Assembly: GCF_002724055.1 (NCBI RefSeq)
Contig: NZ_BDQY01000002.1
Coordinates: 1 to 64,000, forward strand
From: Tepidibacter mesophilus
GTDB lineage: Bacteria; Bacillota; Clostridia; Peptostreptococcales; Peptostreptococcaceae
Direction: 5' to 3'
DNA length: 64,000 nucleotides
Shown here one piece after another: positions 16,249-23,896 of this stretch. A model generated the notes under the pieces. That model was not told the DNA's origin. It saw only the letters and a program-made list of their open reading frames with translations, and did no database searches. How positions within the stretch are numbered: the first letter of the stretch is position 1; every line of letters begins with the position of its first letter. The position numbers were made by a program, and so were the translations under genes.

Positions 16249-18246
16249 TTGCCAACGGAAATTTTATTGGGTAAAAATGAAGATAGTATTAAGGCTTGGA
16301 ATAAATTTATAAAAATTGGGGAATTAGATTATGACTTAATAAGACCAGTTATAGCTGAGTCATGGTTAAGAAGTAAACAATATAAAATAAATCCATTTGC
16401 AAATAATGAAGTTTTAAAACTTGATGAAAGAGAATTAAAAAAAAGAAAAGAAGAATCTAAGAGGTTAGTTGAGATAGCAATGCCTTTTATGAACAGTTTG
16501 TACAAAATAGTGGAAGACAATGGTCTTGTAATAAGACTTGCAGATGGAGACGGTTATATTCTTGAGTTTATGGGGAATAGTGATCTTATAGACACTTATA
16601 AAGATCTTAATGTACAGATGGGAAGTAATATAAGTGAAAAAAATATGGGAACTAATGCGCTATCGCTTGCAATAATAAATAAAGAGCCTATACAGGTACT
16701 TGGAGGTGAACACTATTGTAATTTGTATCACAATTGGAGTTCATCTGCTTGCCCTATAAAGGATGAATATGGATATGTGGTGGGTGTGTTGAGTGTAACG
16801 GGACCATATGAGAAAGTACATCCTCATACTTTAGGAATGGTAGTAGCCTCAGGTGAAGCAATAGAAAATCAATTAAAAGTTAACGATATGAATAAAAAAT
16901 TGAGTATGACAAATAAGCATTTGTTTGCAATAATGGAATCTATATCTGAAGGTCTTTTAGGCATAGATAACAAGGGAATAATCAAAGATATAAACTTATT
17001 TGCTAGAAAATTACTTTCACTTGATGAAGAAGTTATCCTAGGCAAAAATATCAGCGAACTTATAAGTGAAAAAAATAATAAGATAATACTAAGTGTTATA
17101 AAAAAAGGTAAAAAGCATGAAGAGACAGAGATGTATTTTAAAAATAAAAGGGGAAAACGAATATACTGTATAGTTAGCTTAACACCCATAAAAGACTGCG
17201 ATACAGATGAGGTTGAAGGTGTTGTTGTAACATTTAGAAAATCTAAGGCTGTACATAATCTCGTAAATAAAATAACAGGGGCTGAAGCTATATTTACCTT
17301 TGATGATATTATAGGTAAAAGTGAAATCATACAAGAAGCTAAGAAAATTTCAAAAAAAGCTGCAAGAGCAAATACTACTGTACTTCTTCAGGGAGAAAGT
17401 GGGACAGGAAAAGAATTGTTTGCCCAGGCAATACACAATGAAAGTCCTCGAAAAAATAAGCCATTTGTTTTTTTAAACTGTGGAGCTATTCCGAGAGAAC
17501 TTGTAGCAAGTGAGTTGTTTGGATATGTAGAGGGAGCATTTACTGGAGCTAAAAGAGGTGGACATCCAGGTAAATTCGAGCTTGCAGATGAGGGAACTAT
17601 ATTTCTTGATGAAATAGGAGATATGCCTCTTGATACACAGGTAAATCTACTTAGAGTTTTAGAAACCAAGTCAATAGTGAGAGTTGGAGGTCATAGTGTT
17701 ATACCTACAGATGTTAGAGTGATAGCTGCAACCCATAAAAATTTAAAAGAAGAAGTTGAAAAAGGGAACTTCAGAGAAGACCTCTATTATAGACTAAATG
17801 TAATGCCTATAACTACTCCATCTTTAAGAAATAGAAAAGAGGATATAAATCTTTTGGTAGAATATTTTCTTATTAAATTTAGCAAAAAAATGAATAAAGC
17901 CATAGGACCTATTAAAGAGAGTTTTTATAAGTATGTTAAGAGTTATGATTGGCCTGGAAATGTAAGAGAACTTCAGAATGTAATGCAGTTAGTTGTAAAT
18001 ATGGTTGAAGAAGAAGAGGTAATTGAATATAGACATTTGCCTTCTTATATAAAGCCAAGTAATTTATGTAAAAAAATAGGAATAAAAGAAGATGTATTAA
18101 CTTTAGCAGAGATAGAGAAGGTAGCAATAATAAAGACTCTAGAAGATGTAAGTGGGAATATAGCACTTGCCTCAAAAACACTTGGGATAGGAAGGAGTAC
18201 TCTTTATAGAAAAATGGAAAAATATAATATAGATTACATGAGATAA
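16249..18246 (+). CDS. sigma-54-dependent enhancer-binding activator (GAF-PAS-AAA-Fis)
   Basis: An ATPase that remodels sigma-54 RNA polymerase to switch on target promoters. Domains: GAF-type sensor (about 60-195, AcoR-like), PAS (about 215-330), sigma-54 AAA+ with Walker A GESGTGKE near 382, the sigma-contacting GAFTGA near 428 and DEIGDMPL, and a C-terminal Fis helix-turn-helix (LASKTLGIGRSTLYRKM). At 665 aa it is complete. I chose TTG 16249, correctly spaced from TAAGGAG, over the GTG at 16240, which abuts the site. A canonical sigma-54 promoter lies 218 bp downstream before the Mrp operon, its probable target. The signal sensed by GAF/PAS is unknown. Confidence 0.93.
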   Translation: MPTEILLGKNEDSIKAWNKFIKIGELDYDLIRPVIAESWLRSKQYKINPFANNEVLKLDERELKKRKEESKRLVEIAMPFMNSLYKIVEDNGLVIRLADGDGYILEFMGNSDLIDTYKDLNVQMGSNISEKNMGTNALSLAIINKEPIQVLGGEHYCNLYHNWSSSACPIKDEYGYVVGVLSVTGPYEKVHPHTLGMVVASGEAIENQLKVNDMNKKLSMTNKHLFAIMESISEGLLGIDNKGIIKDINLFARKLLSLDEEVILGKNISELISEKNNKIILSVIKKGKKHEETEMYFKNKRGKRIYCIVSLTPIKDCDTDEVEGVVVTFRKSKAVHNLVNKITGAEAIFTFDDIIGKSEIIQEAKKISKKAARANTTVLLQGESGTGKELFAQAIHNESPRKNKPFVFLNCGAIPRELVASELFGYVEGAFTGAKRGGHPGKFELADEGTIFLDEIGDMPLDTQVNLLRVLETKSIVRVGGHSVIPTDVRVIAATHKNLKEEVEKGNFREDLYYRLNVMPITTPSLRNRKEDINLLVEYFLIKFSKKMNKAIGPIKESFYKYVKSYDWPGNVRELQNVMQLVVNMVEEEEVIEYRHLPSYIKPSNLCKKIGIKEDVLTLAEIEKVAIIKTLEDVSGNIALASKTLGIGRSTLYRKMEKYNIDYMR

Positions 18247-18250
18247 AGAA

Positions 18251-18332
18251 AAGTGTATCAAAATGGAACGAAAGTTCCATTTTGATACACTTTTTTACGT
18301 CTGAAAATTAACGAGTGGTTCAAAATGATACA
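18251..18332 (+). promoter_or_regulatory. terminator of the activator gene and candidate activator-binding sites
   Basis: AAGTGTATCAAAATGGAAC (18251-18269) pairs perfectly with 18274-18292 and is followed by a T tract, so it can terminate the activator transcript. The same symmetric TGTATCA...TGATACA unit recurs as a half-like site TTCAAAATGATACA at 18319-18332, about 130 bp upstream of the sigma-54 promoter, a typical distance for enhancer sites. Terminator function is seen directly; the enhancer role is inferred. Confidence 0.6.
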
Positions 18333-18463
18333 TAAAATGAGGAAAAAATAGTGTTTTCATAAATGAACATATTTTAGAATAAAAAAATCTAGAATAATGA
18401 CCTTTACAATAATGTTGAAATAATAAGGAATTTAGCACAAAAATACTTAAAAATCTAAAAAAA

Positions 18464-18479
18464 TGGCATGAAATTTGCT
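18464..18479 (+). promoter_or_regulatory. sigma-54 (-24/-12) promoter of the Mrp operon
   Basis: TGGCATGAAATTTGCT has the -24 GG and -12 GC dinucleotides with the required 10-nt spacing and matches the TGGCAC-N4-TTGCW consensus at nearly every position. It lies between the enhancer-binding activator gene and the first Mrp ORF (ATG 18539). Confidence 0.88.
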
Positions 18480-18538
18480 AGATATAAGAATGTATATAAA
18501 ACTAATTTTAAGATAAAGGATCAAAAGGAGGATTTTTT

Positions 18539-18685
18539 ATGAAAAAACTAATAATAGTTACGGCTATATTATTAATGTTTTGGGATATATTAGAGGGTTC
18601 AATAAATATGGAAAATTTTTTAGTTGGTATATGTATATGTTTATTCGTTTATAAGTTCAATAAAGAAAATTTTATTACAAAATAA
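18539..18685 (+). CDS. mrpE: MrpE/MbhA-like subunit, N-terminal part (48 aa)
   Basis: Encodes two hydrophobic helices matching the start of MrpE, the small cation-antiporter subunit (FWDILEGSINMENFLVGI resembles the usual WxxLxGxxSxxNFLxG). ATG 18539 follows AAAAGGAGGATTTTTT. The frame ends in TAA at 18683-18685; after four sense codons the same frame continues as the 105-aa ORF that encodes the rest of MrpE. Together they make about 155 aa, the family length. Either mrpE is split in two co-translated pieces or it carries a nonsense mutation. Confidence 0.75.
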   Translation: MKKLIIVTAILLMFWDILEGSINMENFLVGICICLFVYKFNKENFITK

Positions 18686-18697
18686 GGTGGGATATTT

Positions 18698-19015
18698 TTG
18701 TGTAGAAAATTTATATATATAATTCAATATATATTTGTATTAATAGTGGAAGTTGTAAAAGCAAATATTGATGTTGCAAAGATAGTTTTAAGTCCAAAAA
18801 TAGATATTAATCCAGTTGTTGTAAACTTTAGAACGAGATTAAAATCTGATTTATGTAGAGTTATATTGGCAAACTCAATTACGCTGACTCCTGGAACTAT
18901 GACCATTGTTATGGAAAATGATGTATACATAGTACATTGTCTTAAAAAACAGTTTACAGATGGTTTTGTAGATTCTAAGTTTGAAAATATACTTTTGAAA
19001 ATAGAGGAGATTTAA
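18698..19015 (+). CDS. mrpE: MrpE/MbhA-like subunit, C-terminal part (105 aa)
   Basis: Membrane subunit of the Mrp/Mbh antiporter module. It contains the MrpE hallmarks VVKANIDVAKIVLSPK and the LANSITLTPGTMTI motif. It lies in the same frame as the preceding 48-aa ORF, separated by TAA and four codons. A ribosome binding site AAGGTGGG directly follows that stop and is 6 nt from the TTG start, so independent re-initiation is feasible. It ends 5 nt before mrpF. Confidence 0.85.
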   Translation: MCRKFIYIIQYIFVLIVEVVKANIDVAKIVLSPKIDINPVVVNFRTRLKSDLCRVILANSITLTPGTMTIVMENDVYIVHCLKKQFTDGFVDSKFENILLKIEEI

Positions 19016-19020
19016 ATAAT

Positions 19021-19272
19021 ATGGAAAGAATATTCATAGCTTCAAGTTTGCTTTTATCTATTACAATAGTATTTTGTATGATAAGAGCTATAAAGGGCCC
19101 ACTAGCTGCTGATAGATTGATTGCTGTAAATGTTATTGGTACTAAAACTATAATTTTGATATCGTTAATATCATTTGTATTAGAGGAAACGTACTTTATA
19201 GATGTTGTACTTGTATATGCACTAATTAGTTTTATAGGATCGATAGGAATAGCTGATTTAATCGATAAATAG
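19021..19272 (+). CDS. mrpF: MrpF/MbhB-like antiporter subunit
   Basis: A three-helix membrane subunit (83 aa) of the multisubunit cation/proton antiporter. The family signature IRAIKGPLAADRLIAVNVIGTK is clear (about residues 21-42), followed by YALISFIGSIGIA. The start ATG is just downstream of mrpE with GAGGAG. The order E-F-G is that of Mrp and Mbh operons. Confidence 0.92.
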   Translation: MERIFIASSLLLSITIVFCMIRAIKGPLAADRLIAVNVIGTKTIILISLISFVLEETYFIDVVLVYALISFIGSIGIADLIDK

Positions 19273-19282
19273 GAGGGGTAAT

Positions 19283-19561
19283 ATGAAATTGGTTGTAGTA
19301 ACTATATTTTTATTCTCAGGCCTATTTTTCTTTTGTATAGGAACTATAGGTTTGTTTAGATTCAATGATGTTTTTACAAGAGCTCACTCTGCTGCTAAAT
19401 GTGATACATTAGGTGCGGTTCTTAGTTTACTTGCTTTAATAATATACAATGGGTTTTCGTTTGTTAGTATTAAGTTGATTTTAGTAGTAGTTTTTTTATG
19501 GATTACAAATCCTACTGCAACACATTTAATAACAAGGGCAGAGTTTAATAGAAGAAAATAA
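19283..19561 (+). CDS. mrpG: MrpG/MbhC-like antiporter subunit
   Basis: A three-helix membrane subunit, 92 aa, with the MrpG signature GTIGLFRFNDVFTRAHSAAK near residues 21-40 and NPTATHLITRA near the C terminus. The ATG follows AGGAGGGGTAAT. Complete and colinear with the family. Confidence 0.92.
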   Translation: MKLVVVTIFLFSGLFFFCIGTIGLFRFNDVFTRAHSAAKCDTLGAVLSLLALIIYNGFSFVSIKLILVVVFLWITNPTATHLITRAEFNRRK

Positions 19562-19580
19562 CTATGTGGAGTGAATTGAT

Positions 19581-19820
19581 ATGGGATTACTTAGTATTAT
19601 TATGATTTTATTTTTGATATTTGCATCAGTAGCAGTAACATTTATTGAAGATTTATTAGGTGCTATAATTGTATTTATGGTTTACTCTCTTGTGATGGCA
19701 ATGCTTTGGCAACAATTAAATGCTCCGGATCTTGCTATAACTGAAGCTGCTGTTGGTGCTGGAATTTCAACACTTTTATTTATATTGACTCTTAAGAGGA
19801 TAAAGGGGGATTCAAAATGA
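19581..19820 (+). CDS. MbhD-like (DUF4040) antiporter subunit
   Basis: A small three-helix membrane protein of 79 aa. QQLNAPDLAITEAAVGAGIS is the diagnostic motif of DUF4040/MbhD, which in canonical Mrp systems forms part of the MrpA C terminus and in membrane-bound hydrogenases is a separate subunit. Its stop overlaps the next start by 4 nt, indicating translational coupling. Confidence 0.88.
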   Translation: MGLLSIIMILFLIFASVAVTFIEDLLGAIIVFMVYSLVMAMLWQQLNAPDLAITEAAVGAGISTLLFILTLKRIKGDSK

Positions 19821-20101
19821 GAAAAATTATAACTATTATTTTGACCACTTTATTAATAGGAATAATACTTATTGGAGTGAGTGAATTACCTGAGTTTGGT
19901 AGAGCAGATGTTCCGGCACATAATTATGTATCTAAGACTTATTTAAAAGATACTGTCAAAGAAACAGGTGCTCTTAATATAATAACTGGAATCATATTAG
20001 ACTATAGAGCGTTTGATACTTTTGTTGAGGCAACTGTTTTATTTACAGGAGGAATTGCTGTATTATTGCTTTTAAGAAAAGAAGGTGATCAAAGTGAATA
20101 G
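19817..20101 (+). CDS. MbhE-like antiporter subunit
   Basis: A 94-aa membrane protein with helices at about 5-22 and 70-86. The middle has NIITGIILDYRAFDTFVEATVL, the MbhE signature that in MrpA corresponds to the domain just before MrpB. The ATG overlaps the preceding gene by 4 nt and the 3' end overlaps the mrpB start by 8 nt. Confidence 0.88.
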   Translation: MRKIITIILTTLLIGIILIGVSELPEFGRADVPAHNYVSKTYLKDTVKETGALNIITGIILDYRAFDTFVEATVLFTGGIAVLLLLRKEGDQSE

Positions 20102-20513
20102 TGAAATACTCAGTGTTGTTTCTAAATTTATAATACCTTTTATACAGGTATTTGGAATATATGTTATTGTAAATGGACATATATCTCCTGGTGGTGGATT
20201 TGCAGGAGGAACTATTATAGGAGCAAGTTTTATTCTTTATAGAATTGTATATGGATCTGATAAATCTAAGAATAAGTTTTCTTATAATACATTAATGAAA
20301 TATATGTGTTTTTCTTTAATAGGATATGCTCTTTTAAAAGGATACAGCTTCATCGGAGGAGGATTACATATACATCTTCCTAGTATTCCAATTGGGACTC
20401 CTGGTAGAATATTTTCTGCTGGGTATTTGCTTCCACTTAATATTTTTGTAGGTTGTATAGTTGCTATTACTATGTATTTTTTATATAGCTTGTTTAGTGA
20501 AGGAGAAATATAG
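20094..20513 (+). CDS. mrpB: MrpB/MbhF-like antiporter subunit
   Basis: A four-helix subunit, 139 aa, with GHISPGGGFAGGTIIGA near residues 27-43, the MnhB-domain signature, and PIGTPGRIFSAGYLLPLNIFVG near the end. I chose GTG 20094, spaced 6 nt from AAGGTG, over the earlier GTG 20085 that lies inside the site. Confidence 0.9.
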   Translation: MNSEILSVVSKFIIPFIQVFGIYVIVNGHISPGGGFAGGTIIGASFILYRIVYGSDKSKNKFSYNTLMKYMCFSLIGYALLKGYSFIGGGLHIHLPSIPIGTPGRIFSAGYLLPLNIFVGCIVAITMYFLYSLFSEGEI

Positions 20514-20514
20514 T

Positions 20515-20877
20515 ATGCAAAATTTAATGAATAATTATATAGAGGTAGGCTCTATTATTTTATTTGGAATCGGCTTTATGACACTATTGCTTAATAACAA
20601 TATGATAAAAAAGATAATAGGTCTTAATATAATGGATACAGCTATATTTTTGTTTTTTATAGCGAGAGGATATATATATGAAAAGGATGCACCTATAGTT
20701 GTTGGAGAGTTTAAAGGCGTTAGTGGATATATAAATCCAATTCCAACATCTCTTATGCTTACAGGTATAGTAGTTTCGGTCAGTATGACTGCATTTATGT
20801 TAGCTCTTACTATAAAACTTTATCAAAAATATAAAACTATAGACTTAAGAGAAATCTTAGATATGAAGGAGGGGTAA
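20515..20877 (+). CDS. mrpC: MrpC/MbhG (NuoK-like) antiporter subunit
   Basis: A three-helix NuoK homologue, 120 aa, with LLNNNMIKKIIGLNIMDTAIFLFF typical of MrpC and the PTSLMLTGIVVSVSMTAFML third helix. The start is ATG 20515 behind GAAGGAG; the longer frame from 20461 runs through mrpB sequence. Directly followed by the first large NuoN-type subunit. Confidence 0.92.
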   Translation: MQNLMNNYIEVGSIILFGIGFMTLLLNNNMIKKIIGLNIMDTAIFLFFIARGYIYEKDAPIVVGEFKGVSGYINPIPTSLMLTGIVVSVSMTAFMLALTIKLYQKYKTIDLREILDMKEG

Positions 20878-20879
20878 GT

Positions 20880-22355
20880 TTGTTTATAAAATGTTTCCCA
20901 TTACTTATGATTTTAATATTATTTATAAGTTCATTTACTATGCCCCTTATAAAAAATAATAGGGTAATAAAAACTATAAGCTTGGTTACTAATCTTATAT
21001 GTTTAGTATTGTCTATCTTTACTTTTTATTATGTACAGGTACATGGTAGTTTTAAATACAGAATGGGTCATTTTGATGCTCCATGGGGTATTGAATTTAG
21101 TATAGGCAGTATAGAAGCTACAATGGCCATTTTATTTACTGTAGTTTCTTTTTTTATTATTTGGTACTCAGTATATAGCATAGAAAAGGATATTAAAGAT
21201 AAAAATGTTTGTCTTTATTATCTCCTTATAAATATATTATTATCTTCTCTTTTAGGTATAGTTTTTACAAATGATATATTTAATGCTTTTGTGTTTATTG
21301 AGGTAAGTACACTTGCTTCTTGCGGTATTATAGTAGTTAAGGACAAAAAAGAAAATATAAAAGCAACTATAAAATACATTGTATTAAGTAGTTTGGGGTC
21401 TGGTCTTGTACTTATGGGAATTGCTTTTTTATACTCTATTACTGGAAATCTGAATATGAATTTTATGCATAGTGAACTTATTAGAAATTGGATGGATTAT
21501 GAAAAAGTGATATTGATTTCCATTGGCCTTTTTACAATTGGACTTGGAATTAAGGGAGCTATGTTTCCTCTTCATGTATGGCTTCCAGATGCACATTCAT
21601 CAGCACCAACATCTTCAAGTGCAATGCTTTCTGCTCTTGTAGTTAAAGCATTTGTTTTACTTTTTATAAAAATAATATATAGAATTTTTGGAACATATAT
21701 AATTTCAAATATATTAGTTCTCGATATTATACTATTGTTAGGAAGTGTAGGAATGATAATGGGATCTATATTTGCAATATTCCAAAGAGATTTAAAAAGA
21801 ATAATTGCTTATTCTAGTGTTGCTCAGATGGGATATGTATTCTTTGGAATAGGTCTTGGAAATAAACTTGGACTTGCAATTTCAATTTTTCATATTATTG
21901 CTCATGCACTTACTAAATCAGCTCTATTTTTAAGTGTAGGGTCCATGATAGAAAAAACAGGAAAGAAGGTTTCTGATTTAAAAGGAATAGGAAAAGAAAT
22001 GCCAATAACATTAGCTTTATTTACATTAGGAGCTTTATCTATGGTTGGGATACCAATACTTCCTGGTTTTTTAAGTAAGTGGAACTTTGCTCTTGCTAGT
22101 GTACAATCAGATAGACTATATTTATTAACTATAATACTTGCAAGTTCACTTTTAAATGGAGTATATTATTTTCCTATAGTCATAAATGGATATTTTGGAG
22201 ATGAAAATTTAAAAGGAAAAATCTATATGTCTAAGGAAAAAAGTATAAAAGAGATTGTTCCTATTATGATGCTTATGGGTATGATGGTTTGTGTAGGAAT
22301 TTTTTCTAATTATATTATAAATATTTTGCTTATGGCTTGTGAGCAAATATTTTAA
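20880..22355 (+). CDS. mrpD: MrpD/MbhH (NuoN-type) antiporter subunit
   Basis: A roughly 14-helix proton-translocating subunit of the NuoL/M/N family, 491 aa. The proton_antipo_M core is visible, with the buried Lys in LGIKGAMFPLHVWLPDAHSSAPT (about 222-244) and the second Lys region IAHALTKSALFLSVG. TTG 20880 follows GGAGGGG. It closes a block with the same order as MbhA-H of membrane-bound hydrogenases; two further NuoN-type genes follow instead of a hydrogenase. Confidence 0.92.
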   Translation: MFIKCFPLLMILILFISSFTMPLIKNNRVIKTISLVTNLICLVLSIFTFYYVQVHGSFKYRMGHFDAPWGIEFSIGSIEATMAILFTVVSFFIIWYSVYSIEKDIKDKNVCLYYLLINILLSSLLGIVFTNDIFNAFVFIEVSTLASCGIIVVKDKKENIKATIKYIVLSSLGSGLVLMGIAFLYSITGNLNMNFMHSELIRNWMDYEKVILISIGLFTIGLGIKGAMFPLHVWLPDAHSSAPTSSSAMLSALVVKAFVLLFIKIIYRIFGTYIISNILVLDIILLLGSVGMIMGSIFAIFQRDLKRIIAYSSVAQMGYVFFGIGLGNKLGLAISIFHIIAHALTKSALFLSVGSMIEKTGKKVSDLKGIGKEMPITLALFTLGALSMVGIPILPGFLSKWNFALASVQSDRLYLLTIILASSLLNGVYYFPIVINGYFGDENLKGKIYMSKEKSIKEIVPIMMLMGMMVCVGIFSNYIINILLMACEQIF

Positions 22356-22410
22356 TCCATAAAGGAATTAGTTATATAAACTATAGATTAGCATAAAGCG
22401 AATTTAACGT
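22339..22410 (+). repeat. degraded copy of the dispersed repeat (copy F)
   Basis: GAGCAAATATTTTAATCCATAAAGG is followed by a clear match to the repeat's 3' end, TTAGCATAAAGCGAATTT at 22388-22405. The centre has decayed. It lies in the short gap inside the Mrp operon between the first two large subunit genes. Confidence 0.35.
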
Positions 22411-22429
22411 TTAAGAAAGGTGAATTTAA

Positions 22430-23884
22430 ATGAAAAGTCTATTAATACTTTTTCCAATAATTATGCCGTTTGTTTTAGCTGTACTTCTAAATGTATTAAA
22501 ATTTAATAATAAAAAAAGTAGAGAGATATATATAACATGTTGTATTATATTTAATTTTATTTTGACTGTATATACTATGCATTTAGATATTGATATGAAA
22601 TTGGAAATTTTAAAAATGAATGAGTTCATAAATATATGCTTGAAAATCGATAAGCTAGGTGTATTATTTTCTATACTTGCATCTACTTTATGGATATTTA
22701 CTACCTTTTACTCTATAGAGTATATGGATCATGAAAAAAATGAAAAGAGATTTTTTACTTTTTTTATACTAACATTGGGAGTTACTATAGGAATTGCATT
22801 CTCGGCAAATTTAGTTACTTTGTATATATTTTACGAGATGCTGACCTTAGCAACATTTCCTTTAGTTATTCATGCTGAAAGTAAGGATTCTTTTAAAAGT
22901 GGTAAGAAGTATTTGATATATTCTTTTGGTGGTGCTACTTTTGTTCTTTTAGGGATGATACTTTTATATAATATCAATCCTGATTTGAGCTTTACTGCTG
23001 GAGGAATACTCAATGACAGTGTTAATGGAAATGAAAAGATGATTCTTATTATATATATACTTATGTTTTTAGGATTTGGAGTTAAGGCCGCTGTTGTTCC
23101 ATTCCACTCTTGGCTTCCAGCTGCCATGGTAGCACCAACACCTGTAAGTTCCCTACTTCATGCAGTTGCAGTGGTTAAATCAGGAATTTTTTCTATAGTT
23201 AGGGTTTCTTATTTTATATTTGGAGCACAGGTAATGAGAAGTGTTAATGCTCATATATATGCAAGTGTATTCGTTGTAGTAACTATATTGATGGGATCTT
23301 TTCTAGCAATACACCATGATAATTTGAAGAAGAGGCTTGCATATTCAACTATAAGCCAGCTAGGATATATAATTTTAGGCGTAATAATGTTAAATGAAAA
23401 TGCATTAATAGGTGGAATTTTACATTTGGTTAATCATGCACTTATTAAAATTATTTTATTCTTTTGTGCTGGAGCTATATATACTAAAAAACATATTAAG
23501 AATATATCTGATATGAAGGGAATCGGTAAAGAGATGCCTATAACTATGTGGTGTTTTTCAATAGCTTGTATTTCATTGATAGGCATACCTCCTACTAATG
23601 GATTTGTTAGCAAATGGTACTTGGCATTAGGAGGATTAAACGCAAATAAGATGATGTTTCCTATAATACTTTTGGTAAGTGCATTTCTGACTAGTATATA
23701 TTTACTACCTATTATAGTAACTGCATTCTTTGAAAAGAACAATAATATAGAAATTCAAAATAATGACCCTGGAATAAAGATGCTATTTCCTATAATATCT
23801 ATAACAGTTATTGTTGTGTTACTTGGAATATTTCCTAATGTTGTAGTGAATTTTGTTGAAAAAATAGTTGTAGAGTTAATATAA
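22430..23884 (+). CDS. NuoN/MrpA-core-like antiporter subunit (second large subunit)
   Basis: A 484-aa polytopic NuoL/M/N-family protein. FGVKAAVVPFHSWLPAAMVAPTPVSSLLH (key residues: Lys after FGV, His before SWLPAAM) resembles the MrpA rather than the MrpD version of this segment, as does LVNHALIKIILFFCAGAIY. It lacks the MrpA C-terminal MbhD/E domains, which are separate genes upstream. ATG 22430 follows AAGAAAGGTG. It probably contributes an additional ion channel to the complex. Confidence 0.88.
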   Translation: MKSLLILFPIIMPFVLAVLLNVLKFNNKKSREIYITCCIIFNFILTVYTMHLDIDMKLEILKMNEFINICLKIDKLGVLFSILASTLWIFTTFYSIEYMDHEKNEKRFFTFFILTLGVTIGIAFSANLVTLYIFYEMLTLATFPLVIHAESKDSFKSGKKYLIYSFGGATFVLLGMILLYNINPDLSFTAGGILNDSVNGNEKMILIIYILMFLGFGVKAAVVPFHSWLPAAMVAPTPVSSLLHAVAVVKSGIFSIVRVSYFIFGAQVMRSVNAHIYASVFVVVTILMGSFLAIHHDNLKKRLAYSTISQLGYIILGVIMLNENALIGGILHLVNHALIKIILFFCAGAIYTKKHIKNISDMKGIGKEMPITMWCFSIACISLIGIPPTNGFVSKWYLALGGLNANKMMFPIILLVSAFLTSIYLLPIIVTAFFEKNNNIEIQNNDPGIKMLFPIISITVIVVLLGIFPNVVVNFVEKIVVELI

Positions 23885-23896
23885 AGGAGGTTAAAA

